A DNA stretch of 6,509 nucleotides from Bacteroidota bacterium (lineage in GTDB: Bacteria; Bacteroidota; Bacteroidia; Bacteroidales; Prolixibacteraceae): assembly GCA_013203755.1 (NCBI GenBank), contig JABMPI010000164.1:1-6509 (forward strand). The letters run 5' to 3'. The position numbers and the translations under genes were made by a program. This document shows, piece by piece, positions 1 to 6,490 of this stretch. A model generated the notes under the pieces. It had not been told where the DNA came from. It worked only from the letters and a program-made list of their open reading frames with translations, and did not search any database. Position 1 is the first letter of the stretch. Every line of letters begins with the position of its first letter.

Positions 1-36
1 GATGATAATTTCTTGTTTTGTATACATATTTATCAT
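1..36 (-). CDS. 5' end of a leftward gene, possibly IstA-type transposase (partial)
   Basis: Reading the minus strand from 36 to the window edge gives MINMYTKQEIII with no stop. A second in-frame ATG at 27 would give MYTKQEIII. The start resembles those I recall from Bacteroidota IS21-family IstA transposases, which begin with a short hydrophilic stretch leading into an HTH domain. Nine to twelve residues are too few to prove homology, so the call rests mainly on the IS-like repeats just upstream (61-107). If correct, this is the DDE transposase gene of the element, with the istB ATPase helper gene expected further left. Otherwise it could be any divergent gene start, or chance. Confidence 0.35.
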   Translation of the reverse strand, partial: MINMYTKQEIII

Positions 37-110
37 TTTGCAATGAACATATTTTGTTCATCGGGTGAATAAATAGTGGTATACTTTTCGATTGAAGAGT
101 GGACTACTTC
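1..110 (-). mobile_element. Probable end of an IS21-like insertion sequence (partial)
   Basis: Seen: two imperfect direct repeats, TCGGGTGAAT...AGTGGTATAC at 61-84 and TCGATTGAAGAGTGGACTAC at 88-107, share the pattern TCGrnTGAA...AGTGGnnTAC. They lie directly upstream of a leftward reading frame that begins at 36 or 27. A 7-bp hairpin (ATGAACA 43-49 / TGTTCAT 55-61) sits between the repeats and the frame. Known: IS21-family elements carry several repeated subterminal motifs outside istA. Inference: the element extends left beyond the window and its tip lies near 107-133. The exact tip and any target duplication cannot be placed, because only one end is present. Confidence 0.4.
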
Positions 111-198
111 CTAATTAATATAAACAAACTACAATAGAATTAAAATATCCTTTCTATAAATATTTGAACTTGTTTACCCTTTAAAATATCTTTAACAA

Positions 199-1344
199 AT
201 GTCACATTTATATTTTATACTCTCAATAGTGCTGGCGTTCTTGCTGGTTGTTATTTCTATTCCTGCTATAGTAAGGATATCTGTAAAAAAACATCTTTTT
301 GAAAAAATAGATGATCGTAAAATCCACAAATATTTAGTACCTACCCTGGGAGGAATAGCCATATTTCTAGGATTTATTCTAAGTACAATTATCTCTACAA
401 ACGGATATTCGTTTGATGAATTAAAATACATTATCGCCTCTATTATATTCGTGTTTTTTATTGGATTAAAAGATGACCTTATAATTGTATCAAATCGTAA
501 AAAATTCGTTATCCAGGTTTTTGCTGCTCTGTTGCTTATTTTTTTAGGAAATATCAGACTAACCAATTTTCATGGTTTTTTGGGCTTACACAATGTAAAT
601 TTTTTTATCGGGTCTTTAACAACCCTATTTTTAATGGTACTAACTATTAATGCCTACAATTTAATCGATGGAATAGATGGCCTGGCTTCGGGGCTGGCCA
701 TGGTAGCAGCTTTTACTTTTGGTGTATGGTTTGTTTTAGCTAAGGAATTTGAATATGCCGTTATGTCGTTTGCCCTTGTGGGAAGCCTTTTGGGATTTTT
801 TATTTATAATGTTTTTGGCACTACAAATAAAATTTTCATGGGCGATGCAGGTTCCCTTGTTATCGGGCTAACCATGTCGGCTCTTTTGGTCAGGTATAAC
901 CAGATCGATTCCTCACCGCAACTGCCCATCTATTTGCAAGAAGCACCAGCCGTATCGTTTGCCATTGTTTTAGTTCCTCTTATTGACACTCTTCGGGTTT
1001 TTGCCATTCGAATAAAACAAGGAAAATCTCCCTTTGCGCCAGATACAAATCATGTACACCACAGATTACTCCGCCTTTTCGGTAACCACTTAAAAGTAAC
1101 CCTTACCATTGTATTTGTAAATGGGATTTTTGTAGTTATTGCTGTTGGATTAAACTATTTATCGATTAATATACATCAACAGTTCCTTATACTTATTATT
1201 CTTGCTTTAATTGTTTCATACATTCCGGCAGTTCTAATCAAAAGACGGAACGAAAGTTTGAAAACATTAGTTTACAACCAAGAAAGTAGCTCTGCCTTAA
1301 ATCCTGCCATGCTTTGTAGTAACACCAAAAACACATCAAAATAA
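199..1344 (+). CDS. WecA/TagO-like polyprenyl-phosphate sugar-1-phosphate transferase
   Basis: This integral inner-membrane enzyme of glycosyltransferase family 4 (MraY/WecA superfamily) transfers a sugar-1-phosphate, typically GlcNAc-1-P or a related HexNAc, from UDP-sugar to undecaprenyl phosphate. That is the first step in making lipid-linked O-antigen, capsule or related glycans. The 381 residues form about eleven hydrophobic segments. Family motifs are in order: DDRKIHK (38-44), the Mg-binding KDDL (91-94), NAYNLIDGIDGLA (151-163) with Asp157 and Asp160, FMGDAGS (213-219) with Asp216, and the cytoplasmic DTNHVHHRLL (282-291), matching the HxHH signature of WecA/TagO rather than MraY. The tail after about residue 350 is hydrophilic and looks unconserved. 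The ATG at 199 has an A/T-rich leader and no Shine-Dalgarno sequence. The IS-like end about 90 bp upstream may have replaced its native promoter. The family call is secure; the exact sugar substrate and pathway are not determinable. Confidence 0.9.
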   Translation: MSHLYFILSIVLAFLLVVISIPAIVRISVKKHLFEKIDDRKIHKYLVPTLGGIAIFLGFILSTIISTNGYSFDELKYIIASIIFVFFIGLKDDLIIVSNRKKFVIQVFAALLLIFLGNIRLTNFHGFLGLHNVNFFIGSLTTLFLMVLTINAYNLIDGIDGLASGLAMVAAFTFGVWFVLAKEFEYAVMSFALVGSLLGFFIYNVFGTTNKIFMGDAGSLVIGLTMSALLVRYNQIDSSPQLPIYLQEAPAVSFAIVLVPLIDTLRVFAIRIKQGKSPFAPDTNHVHHRLLRLFGNHLKVTLTIVFVNGIFVVIAVGLNYLSINIHQQFLILIILALIVSYIPAVLIKRRNESLKTLVYNQESSSALNPAMLCSNTKNTSK

Positions 1345-1345
1345 T

Positions 1346-1490
1346 ATTTTTATTAGCCAAAAAGGTTTAAGACCAATGCAAAAACCGAGAACACATTCCT
1401 TTTAACATCGACCTGACCTTTACAGGGAATCTCGCAGGTACTTATCAAAACAATATTGGCTTTCAACTGAGATTAAAATATAATTTCTAA
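1346..1490 (+). pseudogene. Remnant of an outer-membrane beta-barrel protein C-terminus (frameshifted)
   Basis: No intact gene lies here, but two overlapping frames join into one protein-like stretch. From 1346 one frame reads IFISQKGLRPMQKPRTHSF and hits a stop at 1403-1405. Removing one T from the T4 run at 1400-1403 continues into FNIDLTFTGNLAGTYQNN and then IGFQLRLKYNF, followed by TAA at 1488-1490. Alternating polar and hydrophobic residues and a terminal Phe preceded by an aromatic are the usual C-terminal signature of outer-membrane beta barrels recognised by BamA. I infer a decayed barrel gene whose first part has been deleted. Its position behind a lipid-linked sugar transferase would suit a surface polysaccharide protein, but the family cannot be named from about 48 residues. 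Confidence 0.45.
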
Positions 1491-1541
1491 TCCTCAAGTC
1501 ACATTCACGCATTTTTTTACTTTTACATAAAAAAGACGTAA

Positions 1542-2114
1542 ATGGATAGCACTTTCTACGATAGTTCCCTTTTTACTTATGCAATACTACCGGCATTAAT
1601 TTTTCTTTCGAGGCTGGTTGATGTTACCATTGGAACCCTTAGAATAATAATGGTTTCCAAAGGACAAAAATCATGGGCTCCAATTTTGGGTTTCTTCGAA
1701 GTATTTATTTGGCTGATCGCCATTTCTAAAATATTCCAAAACCTCGACAATTGGGTTTGTTATGTTACCTACGCTGCCGGCTTTGCAACAGGGAATTACA
1801 TTGGTCTGATTCTGGAAGAAAAACTGGCAGTTGGCATTGTAAAAATTCAAATTATCACTCGTAAAAAAGCTAGTAATTTGATTAAAAATCTTACTGCTGC
1901 CGGTTACGGAATTACCCACCACGAAGCGGAAGGAAGCAATGAAACAGTTAGTATTATTTACAGTATTATTAACCGTTCAGAAATTCAGAAAGTAGAGGAG
2001 ATTGTAAATTCTACAAATCCCAAAGCATTTTATTCCGTTGAAGATGTAAAGTCGGTAAACAAAGGGATTTTCCCAACCAAAATTCCTACCTCACGCTGGA
2101 GAAAAGGGAAGTAA
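1542..2114 (+). CDS. UPF0316 / DUF2179 membrane protein
   Basis: This is a 190-residue protein of the UPF0316 family (DUF5698 membrane part followed by a DUF2179 domain), whose function is not established. The N-terminal half has about three membrane segments (roughly 11-31, 46-65 and 71-91). It contains the family-typical stretches SRLVDVTIGTLRII (23-36), GFFEVFIWLIAIS (50-62) and AAGFATGNYIGLILEEKLA (78-96). The soluble C-terminal half (about 98-170) alternates beta and alpha segments, with IKNLTAAGYGIT (114-125) and the late YSVEDVKSV (164-172), as in the small ferredoxin-like DUF2179 domain also found at the end of YitT-type proteins. Length and architecture are normal for the family. It is separated by 197 bp from the upstream transferase, with the barrel remnant between, so it is probably transcribed independently. 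A YitT-like protein is excluded by the short three-helix membrane part. Confidence 0.88.
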   Translation: MDSTFYDSSLFTYAILPALIFLSRLVDVTIGTLRIIMVSKGQKSWAPILGFFEVFIWLIAISKIFQNLDNWVCYVTYAAGFATGNYIGLILEEKLAVGIVKIQIITRKKASNLIKNLTAAGYGITHHEAEGSNETVSIIYSIINRSEIQKVEEIVNSTNPKAFYSVEDVKSVNKGIFPTKIPTSRWRKGK

Positions 2115-2290
2115 GAGCTATTCAGTTTATAGTCGAAGCTTTCATAAATCCCTGAACATGAGTTCGACATTAGAGAAACATCTTATTTGATCTTCTAAAT
2201 GCACATTACAAAAACATTTAAAAAGTACCTTCAGAATTATATAAGGTTTGGCAACAAAATGCAATTGGTACAAACAGATTAAATTACTTT

Positions 2291-3727
2291 TTAGAAATTC
2301 TTCATCTCTTCCAACAACTTTTCAACCTCCCCGATCAACTTCGAATGCCCGCCAGAAAAATGATTTACCATAATAGAAAAGACAACTGTTTTCCCGGAAT
2401 CTAAAATCAAATAACCGCCGTAACATCGTACCCGTGTCATCGATCCACTTTTAGCTTTTAAACTATTTGCAGGAAACAATTGAGGATTAAAACGTGAGAG
2501 TGTTCCTTTCCCGGCACCGGGCAACGAGTTTAAAAATGCCTTTTTATTGGAACTCACTTTTGCCATGTAACTCAAAACAGCCGTAAATAAAGTTGGAGAA
2601 ACTGCATTAAAATGTGACAAACCACTACCATCTTCCATAAATAAATATTCAGTTGAAATTCCTTTCGATTGCCAAAATTCTTTGATTATTTCAATTCCCA
2701 CTTCCCTATTCCCTACTCCACTTTTTTCTGCAGCAATATGTTTTACCAGATGTTCTGCAAACAAATTTACACTTTCGTAATTCAACACTTTTACAATTTC
2801 GGCAAGAGTTGGCGACTCCTGAATAAATACAGTTTTAAAATCCTTTTGACTTACTTTTTCAAAACGAATTTTTCCCGAAATAAAAACTCCCTCTTTTGCC
2901 AAATACTTCAATAACTCTTGTGCCAGAATTTCTTCGGGTTGATGAATGGCAGCTTTTATGGTAAAGGCTTTTCGATTTCTCGGGATTGTTCCCCGAATGA
3001 TTCTTGCTTTATCCAACGGACTTCCAAAAACATAAGCATTGTCGCTGTTATTGTTGGCTGATTTTACCTGATTGTCAATTTCTAATCCTTCAACATTTGG
3101 ATTCATAGAAATAATTGCTGTTGCCTTTCCAACTTTTCGGGGCGAGTTAAAAGTGATACGAAATAAATTATCGTAAATAGTAAAAGCATTTGCTCCGGCT
3201 CCATAATAATTGCCAATGTCTTCCCAAATCCAGGTTGCAGGTACTTTCTCTGAATCGTAAATTGAACCATCCAAAATCAAATCCCCATCAATTCTTTCAA
3301 TACCAGCATTTTTTATTTTTCTAGCCCAGTTTTCAAAAAAATTAAAATAATGTTCTTTAAAATGTTCCGATCCCAAAGTTGGATCCCCCCCGCCAATCAC
3401 AACCAAGTCGCCATTTAATGTATTGTTTTTTTCTGTTTCGCCAATGTAACCCAGTTTGGTTTCAAACCGATAATCAGCACCTAACAACTCCAATGCTGTT
3501 GCCGAGGTTATTAGCTTCATAGTTGAAGCCGGTATTAACGACTTTTCAGCATTCACTCCAAAAAGGGTTTCTCCCGTTTCTAAATCCTGAATGTGAATTC
3601 CAACCGATGCATTTTTATAATCGGGTTGCTGAAATAACTCTTTCAAAACCCCTTCAAACTTTTGCTGCGAGAAACCACTGACCCCAATCAGAACAAATAT
3701 CAACATTGTAAAAAACCGTACACTCAT
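2291..3727 (-). CDS. dacB: D-alanyl-D-alanine carboxypeptidase/endopeptidase, PBP4 (S13 family)
   Basis: This periplasmic penicillin-binding protein trims the terminal D-Ala from peptidoglycan stem peptides and, in this family, also cuts DD-crosslinks. The 478 residues begin with a signal peptide (RFFTMLIFVLIGVSGFS, cleavage likely after Ser20). The three active-site motifs are present: SxxK as STMK (68-71, nucleophile Ser68), SxN as SVN (319-321), and KTG as KSG (426-428), a conservative Thr-to-Ser change. The S13 hallmarks GGGDPTLG (112-119) and DGSGLS (366-371) are also present, and the long insertion between the first two motifs matches PBP4/DacB. The length is ordinary for the family. 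It is transcribed towards the UPF0316 gene (176-bp convergent gap) and away from crcB. A possible mature soluble protein; no lipobox cysteine is present. The start ATG has an A-rich leader and directly precedes the hydrophobic signal segment. Confidence 0.95.
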   Translation of the reverse strand: MSVRFFTMLIFVLIGVSGFSQQKFEGVLKELFQQPDYKNASVGIHIQDLETGETLFGVNAEKSLIPASTMKLITSATALELLGADYRFETKLGYIGETEKNNTLNGDLVVIGGGDPTLGSEHFKEHYFNFFENWARKIKNAGIERIDGDLILDGSIYDSEKVPATWIWEDIGNYYGAGANAFTIYDNLFRITFNSPRKVGKATAIISMNPNVEGLEIDNQVKSANNNSDNAYVFGSPLDKARIIRGTIPRNRKAFTIKAAIHQPEEILAQELLKYLAKEGVFISGKIRFEKVSQKDFKTVFIQESPTLAEIVKVLNYESVNLFAEHLVKHIAAEKSGVGNREVGIEIIKEFWQSKGISTEYLFMEDGSGLSHFNAVSPTLFTAVLSYMAKVSSNKKAFLNSLPGAGKGTLSRFNPQLFPANSLKAKSGSMTRVRCYGGYLILDSGKTVVFSIMVNHFSGGHSKLIGEVEKLLEEMKNF

Positions 3728-3806
3728 TTTTATTACTTTTGAATGCTTAAAAATAATAGATTGTTGGAGTTTAATGTGAGATTAACCAAGTAATATTTAA
3801 TTTAAT

Positions 3807-3880
3807 GTCATTTCGAACGTAAAGAGAAATCTCTTACCTGAGGCAGATTTATCACCTTCGTTCCTCAGATTCGAAATAAC
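3807..3880. repeat. REP-like palindromic element between dacB and crcB
   Basis: Outer arms GTCATTTCGAA (3807-3817) and TTCGAAATAAC (3870-3880) are inverted copies with one mismatch (a G-U pair in RNA). Inside are a small hairpin AAGAGA/TCTCTT (3822-3827 / 3830-3835) and a second stem CTGAGG/CCTCAG (3838-3843 / 3863-3868). Intergenic palindromes beginning GTCATTTCGAA followed by GAGAAATCTC are, as I recall, recurrent in Bacteroidota genomes. This is therefore likely one copy of a dispersed family rather than an operator, although it lies in the divergent promoter region of two genes. Confidence 0.7.
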
Positions 3881-3928
3881 AAATCAGATCTCACTACTCA
3901 TTACAAACATCTAAATACTATTAAAAAA

Positions 3929-4309
3929 ATGCTGCGAAATATTCTAATTGTTGGAACCGGCGGATTTATAGGAACTGTTATGCGCTACCTTGTTCAGATT
4001 TTTGTTGAAAAAGGAATGGCAAGCACTTTCCCTTGGGGAACTTTTATTGCAAATATGGCTGGCAGTCTGATTATTGGCATCGTATTCGGGTTAGCCGAAA
4101 AAGGAGATTTATTAAGTTCTGAATGGCGCATGTTTTTAGCTGTTGGTGTTTGTGGCGGGTTCACAACTTTCTCGTCTTTTGCATATAATAATTTGAATCT
4201 TTTGAAGGATCATTCATACGGACAACTACTATGGAACGTTGGTGGAAGTTTGTTTTTGGGCATACTTGCCGTTTACATTGGAATAGTTCTGGTTCGGGCT
4301 ATTTTCTAA
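3929..4309 (+). CDS. crcB: Fluoride channel CrcB/Fluc
   Basis: This small inner-membrane protein works as a dual-topology homodimer that lets fluoride leave the cytoplasm, protecting enzymes such as enolase and pyrophosphatase. The 126 residues contain four membrane helices (about 4-26, 36-57, 66-90 and 98-122). Family features are present in order: GGFIGTVMRY (11-20), PWGTFIANMAGSLIIGI (35-51) with pore Asn42, and GVCGGFTTFSSFAYN (73-87), which holds the helix-breaking Na-site segment and the two pore Phe residues (Phe81 and Phe84). Length is typical, and a single gene of this type is enough for a homodimeric channel. It is followed in the same direction by a DUF190 gene 234 bp downstream, a common partner. 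I saw no fluoride riboswitch in the 201 bp upstream. The start follows an A-rich stretch; no earlier start is credible. Confidence 0.95.
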   Translation: MLRNILIVGTGGFIGTVMRYLVQIFVEKGMASTFPWGTFIANMAGSLIIGIVFGLAEKGDLLSSEWRMFLAVGVCGGFTTFSSFAYNNLNLLKDHSYGQLLWNVGGSLFLGILAVYIGIVLVRAIF

Positions 4310-4336
4310 AAAAAACTATATTCAAAATTAATAATT

Positions 4337-4454
4337 TACCCCCTGTTTCCGTCATTGCTTCTTCGAAGCCACTGACTTCAACTGTCCCCCTCAATTGAGG
4401 GGGACAGTTGAGGCTGCCGACCCGATTTATCGGGCAAGGCTGAAACAGGGGGTA
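4337..4454. repeat. Large multi-arm palindrome between crcB and the DUF190 gene
   Basis: A 118-bp element has perfect 13-bp outer arms, TACCCCCTGTTTC (4337-4349) and GAAACAGGGGGTA (4442-4454). They enclose three hairpins. The first pairs GTCA/TGAC (4351-4354 / 4373-4376) and GCTTC/GAAGC (4357-4361 / 4365-4369). The second is a perfect 32-bp palindrome at 4379-4410 with 16-bp arms (CAACTGTCCCCCTCAA). The third pairs GCC/GGC (4416-4418 / 4438-4440) and CCCGAT/ATCGGG (4421-4426 / 4429-4434). The GTCA/TGAC outer pairs compete with extension of the central palindrome. No obvious target duplication flanks it. It is likely a REP/MITE-like dispersed element; as RNA it could attenuate read-through from crcB or protect its mRNA end. 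Confidence 0.8.
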
Positions 4455-4543
4455 CATAGTTTCACAATTCCCCATTTTCCTGAAACCTGTTTCCAATTTT
4501 TTCGTCTTATACCATATATCTAACAAACTAATAATCACAGGTA

Positions 4544-4897
4544 ATGGACAAATCAGAAAAAACCGGGATATTAAAAATTTACGTGGGTGATTCAGACAAA
4601 GTTCATGGTCGCCGACTATCGGAAGAAATTGTTTTTGAAGCCCGAAAAGCAGGAATTGCAGGAGCAACAGTTTTCAAAGGTGTCATGTCGTACGGAGCAA
4701 GCCACTCCATTCACACCATGAAAATATTTGCTCTCTCCAGCGACTTACCTGTGTTAATCGAAATAATCGACAACATTGAAAAACTGGATGAATTTGTAAA
4801 AAGAGTAAATGAGCTTCTTGACCTAAGTAAGAAAGGTGGTTTGGTTACCTTTCAGGAGATTAGTGTGGTTCGGTATAAAAAGGGAGAGAAGTACTAG
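4544..4897 (+). CDS. DUF190 family protein, CrcB-associated
   Basis: This is a 117-residue soluble protein of the DUF190 family, small cytosolic proteins with a predicted PII-like ferredoxin fold and no settled biochemical role. Known context: these genes are often next to crcB or fused to it, so a helper or sensor role in fluoride handling is a reasonable inference. Visible family features are LKIYVGDSDK (10-19) as first strand, the HGRRLSEEIVFEARKAGI helix (21-38), the conserved GATVFKGVMSYGASHSIHT (40-58), SSDLPVLIEIIDN (65-77), and the C-terminal GGLVTFQEISVV (98-109). Length is normal. The ATG at 4544 follows an A-rich stretch without a Shine-Dalgarno sequence, and no in-frame alternative looks better. 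Although co-directional with crcB, it is cut off by a large palindrome, so co-transcription is uncertain. Confidence 0.92.
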   Translation: MDKSEKTGILKIYVGDSDKVHGRRLSEEIVFEARKAGIAGATVFKGVMSYGASHSIHTMKIFALSSDLPVLIEIIDNIEKLDEFVKRVNELLDLSKKGGLVTFQEISVVRYKKGEKY

Positions 4898-4904
4898 GAA
4901 AGTT

Positions 4905-4929
4905 TTCAGTCGCAGTATTCAGTCGCAGT
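4905..4929. repeat. Two tandem copies of a 13-bp unit
   Basis: TTCAGTCGCAGT at 4905-4916 and again at 4918-4929, separated by one base. It starts eight bases after the DUF190 stop codon. It is probably microsatellite-like slippage; no function is evident. Confidence 0.75.
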
Positions 4930-5103
4930 TTAGAAAAGATGTTATAAGGTTTTTATGGTTTCGTAATTCAGCAATTTTTCAATTTCAATCATGCATTTAA
5001 TCAATCTCGCATTCAATCATTCATCCCATTCCCTAAAGGTTAACCCAATATCAAATAATTACAAGCTTTCAATTAACCCCTATTTTCGATTCGAACAAAT
5101 CAC

Positions 5104-5111
5104 TACCTTTG
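5104..5111 (+). promoter_or_regulatory. Bacteroidota-type -7 promoter element of eno
   Basis: TACCTTTG matches the Bacteroidota sigma-A consensus TAnnTTTG at every defined position. Transcription would start a few bases downstream, near 5115-5118, leaving a leader of about 80 nt before the eno ATG. A -33 TTTG box is not clear at the usual spacing; TTTTCG at 5083-5088 is the nearest weak candidate. The match implies that eno is transcribed independently of the fluoride genes upstream. Confidence 0.6.
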
Positions 5112-5194
5112 TGCTGCATTTAAAAAATCAGGATTAACCTCTTGATTTACTGAGAATAACAAATTATTATTTATAACAATAAAAACTACTCATA

Positions 5195-6490
5195 ATGTTA
5201 ATTAGCGACGTAAAAGCAAGAGAGATTTTAGATTCTCGTGGAAATCCAACTTTGGAAGTTGAAGTATTACTCGAAAGTGGTGCATTCGGCCGTGCAGCTG
5301 TTCCATCAGGAGCATCAACCGGCGAAAACGAAGCACTTGAATTACGCGATGGCGACAAAAGCCGTTACCTTGGTAAAGGTTGTTTAAAAGCTGTTTCCAA
5401 CGTAAACGACATAATTGCAAAAGAACTAATTGGTTGGGATGCAACAGAACAAGCAGCCATCGACAACAAAATGTTGGAAATGGACGGAACCAAAACCAAA
5501 TCTAATTTGGGTGCTAACGCAATTTTAGGTGTTTCTTTGGCTGTTGCAAAAGCTGCTGCCGAATATTGTGAGCTTCCATTGTACCGTTACATTGGTGGTG
5601 CTAACGCAAAAACTTTGCCTGTTCCAATGATGAACATCATCAACGGTGGTTCTCACTCCGATGCTCCTATCGCATTCCAGGAATTTATGATTCGCCCAAT
5701 TGGTGCTTCATCTTTCCGCGAAGCTTTACGTATGGGTGCTGAGGTTTTTCATTCATTAAAAGCTGTTTTAAAAGGTCGTAACCTTTCTACTGCAGTTGGC
5801 GACGAAGGTGGTTTTGCTCCTGCATTAGACGGAACAGAAGATGCATTAAACAGCATTATTCTTGCTATTAAAAACGCTGGTTACAAACCAGGTCGTGCAG
5901 AAGATGGTGGTGATATTTCTATCGCTCTTGACTGTGCTGCTTCAGAATTCTACGAAAATGGAGTTTACAATTACGAAAAATTTGAAGTTGAAGGTGCTGC
6001 AAAACGTACTTCTGAAGAACAAGCTGCATATTTAGCTGAATTGGTTGCCAACTTCCCTATCGATTCTATCGAAGACGGTATGGACGAAGGTGATTGGGAC
6101 GGATGGGTAGCTCAAATGAAATTGATTGGTGACAAATGCCAGTTAGTTGGCGACGATTTATTTGTAACTAACGTTGAATACCTTAAAAAAGGTATCGAAT
6201 TAGGAGCTGCAAACTCAATCCTTATCAAAGTAAACCAAATTGGTACTTTAACCGAAACTTTAGACGCAATCGAAATGGCTCACCGTGCAGGTTACACATC
6301 AGTAACTTCACACCGTTCAGGCGAAACTGAAGATTCAACAATTGCCGACATCGCAGTTGCTACCAACTCTGGTCAGATTAAAACAGGTTCTTTGAGCCGC
6401 TCAGACCGTATGGCAAAATACAACCAATTACTTCGCATCGAAGAAGAATTGGGAGCCAGCGCAATTTATGGTTACAAAAAAGTTTATTGA
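5195..6490 (+). CDS. eno: Enolase (phosphopyruvate hydratase)
   Basis: This cytosolic glycolytic enzyme interconverts 2-phosphoglycerate and phosphoenolpyruvate, using two Mg ions. The 431 residues are full length and open with the conserved ISDVKAREILDSRGNPTLEVEV (3-24). Catalytic parts visible are the flexible loop PSGASTG (37-43), His154 in GGSHSDAP, Glu163 in FQEFM, acid/base Glu204 in VGDEGGFAP (201-209), Mg ligands Asp246, Glu293 (SIEDGMDE) and Asp320 (GDDLFVTN), base Lys345 in the signature ILIKVNQIGTLTET (342-355), and HRSGETED (373-380). Nothing essential is missing. The gene is richer in GGT, GCT and CGT codons than its neighbours, as expected for high expression. It has its own TACCTTTG promoter box and an A-rich leader. 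Enolase is inhibited by fluoride plus phosphate, which fits its place behind crcB and the DUF190 gene. Confidence 0.98.
   Translation: MLISDVKAREILDSRGNPTLEVEVLLESGAFGRAAVPSGASTGENEALELRDGDKSRYLGKGCLKAVSNVNDIIAKELIGWDATEQAAIDNKMLEMDGTKTKSNLGANAILGVSLAVAKAAAEYCELPLYRYIGGANAKTLPVPMMNIINGGSHSDAPIAFQEFMIRPIGASSFREALRMGAEVFHSLKAVLKGRNLSTAVGDEGGFAPALDGTEDALNSIILAIKNAGYKPGRAEDGGDISIALDCAASEFYENGVYNYEKFEVEGAAKRTSEEQAAYLAELVANFPIDSIEDGMDEGDWDGWVAQMKLIGDKCQLVGDDLFVTNVEYLKKGIELGAANSILIKVNQIGTLTETLDAIEMAHRAGYTSVTSHRSGETEDSTIADIAVATNSGQIKTGSLSRSDRMAKYNQLLRIEEELGASAIYGYKKVY

Larger units (their letters stand above)
4898..5194. other. Non-coding gap upstream of eno with short degenerate repeats
   Basis: No convincing gene in 297 bp. 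At 4905-4929 the 12-mer TTCAGTCGCAGT occurs twice with a 13-bp period. From about 4966 to 5030 the sequence is a loose series of TTCAA/TCAATC/ATTCATC words, low-complexity filler rather than an ordered array. The right part holds the eno promoter (5104-5111) and an A/T-rich leader of roughly 75-80 nt. I found no clear GC-rich terminator with a T-run for the DUF190 gene. Confidence 0.6.

Noticed and set aside
192..566. Minus-strand reading frame of 124 codons overlapping the sugar transferase
   Set aside because: It lies entirely antisense to a well-supported family 4 glycosyltransferase and shows no domain features.
1518..1525. TACTTTTA as a -7 promoter box for the UPF0316 gene
   Set aside because: It misses the final G of TAnnTTTG, has no upstream -33 partner, and such A/T words are common by chance here.
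2115..2290. Possible bidirectional terminator (TAAATG 2196-2201 / CATTTA 2215-2220)
   Set aside because: The stem is only six A/T-rich pairs with a 13-base loop, too weak to call a terminator between the convergent genes.
2691..2730. Short TTCCCTA-type repeats inside dacB
   Set aside because: The reading frame stays open and codes an ordinary hydrophilic loop (SGVGNREVG), so this is not evidence of insertion or disruption.
3881..3928. Fluoride riboswitch leader for crcB
   Set aside because: No GGCGAUGG-type and CUGAUG-type conserved segments or pseudoknot partners were visible upstream of crcB.
4337..4454. Cloverleaf-like fold as a possible tRNA
   Set aside because: The 13-bp closing stem, long central 16-bp arm, and absence of TPsiC/D-loop consensus and an anticodon-type 7-base loop rule out a tRNA; it is a palindromic repeat.
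4299..4667. Minus-strand reading frame of 122 codons
   Set aside because: It runs through the palindrome and antisense to the DUF190 gene, has no recognisable domain, and is a shadow frame.
5167..5444. Two minus-strand frames antisense to the start of eno
   Set aside because: They overlap the strongly conserved enolase N-terminus and its promoter leader; they arise from eno codon bias.
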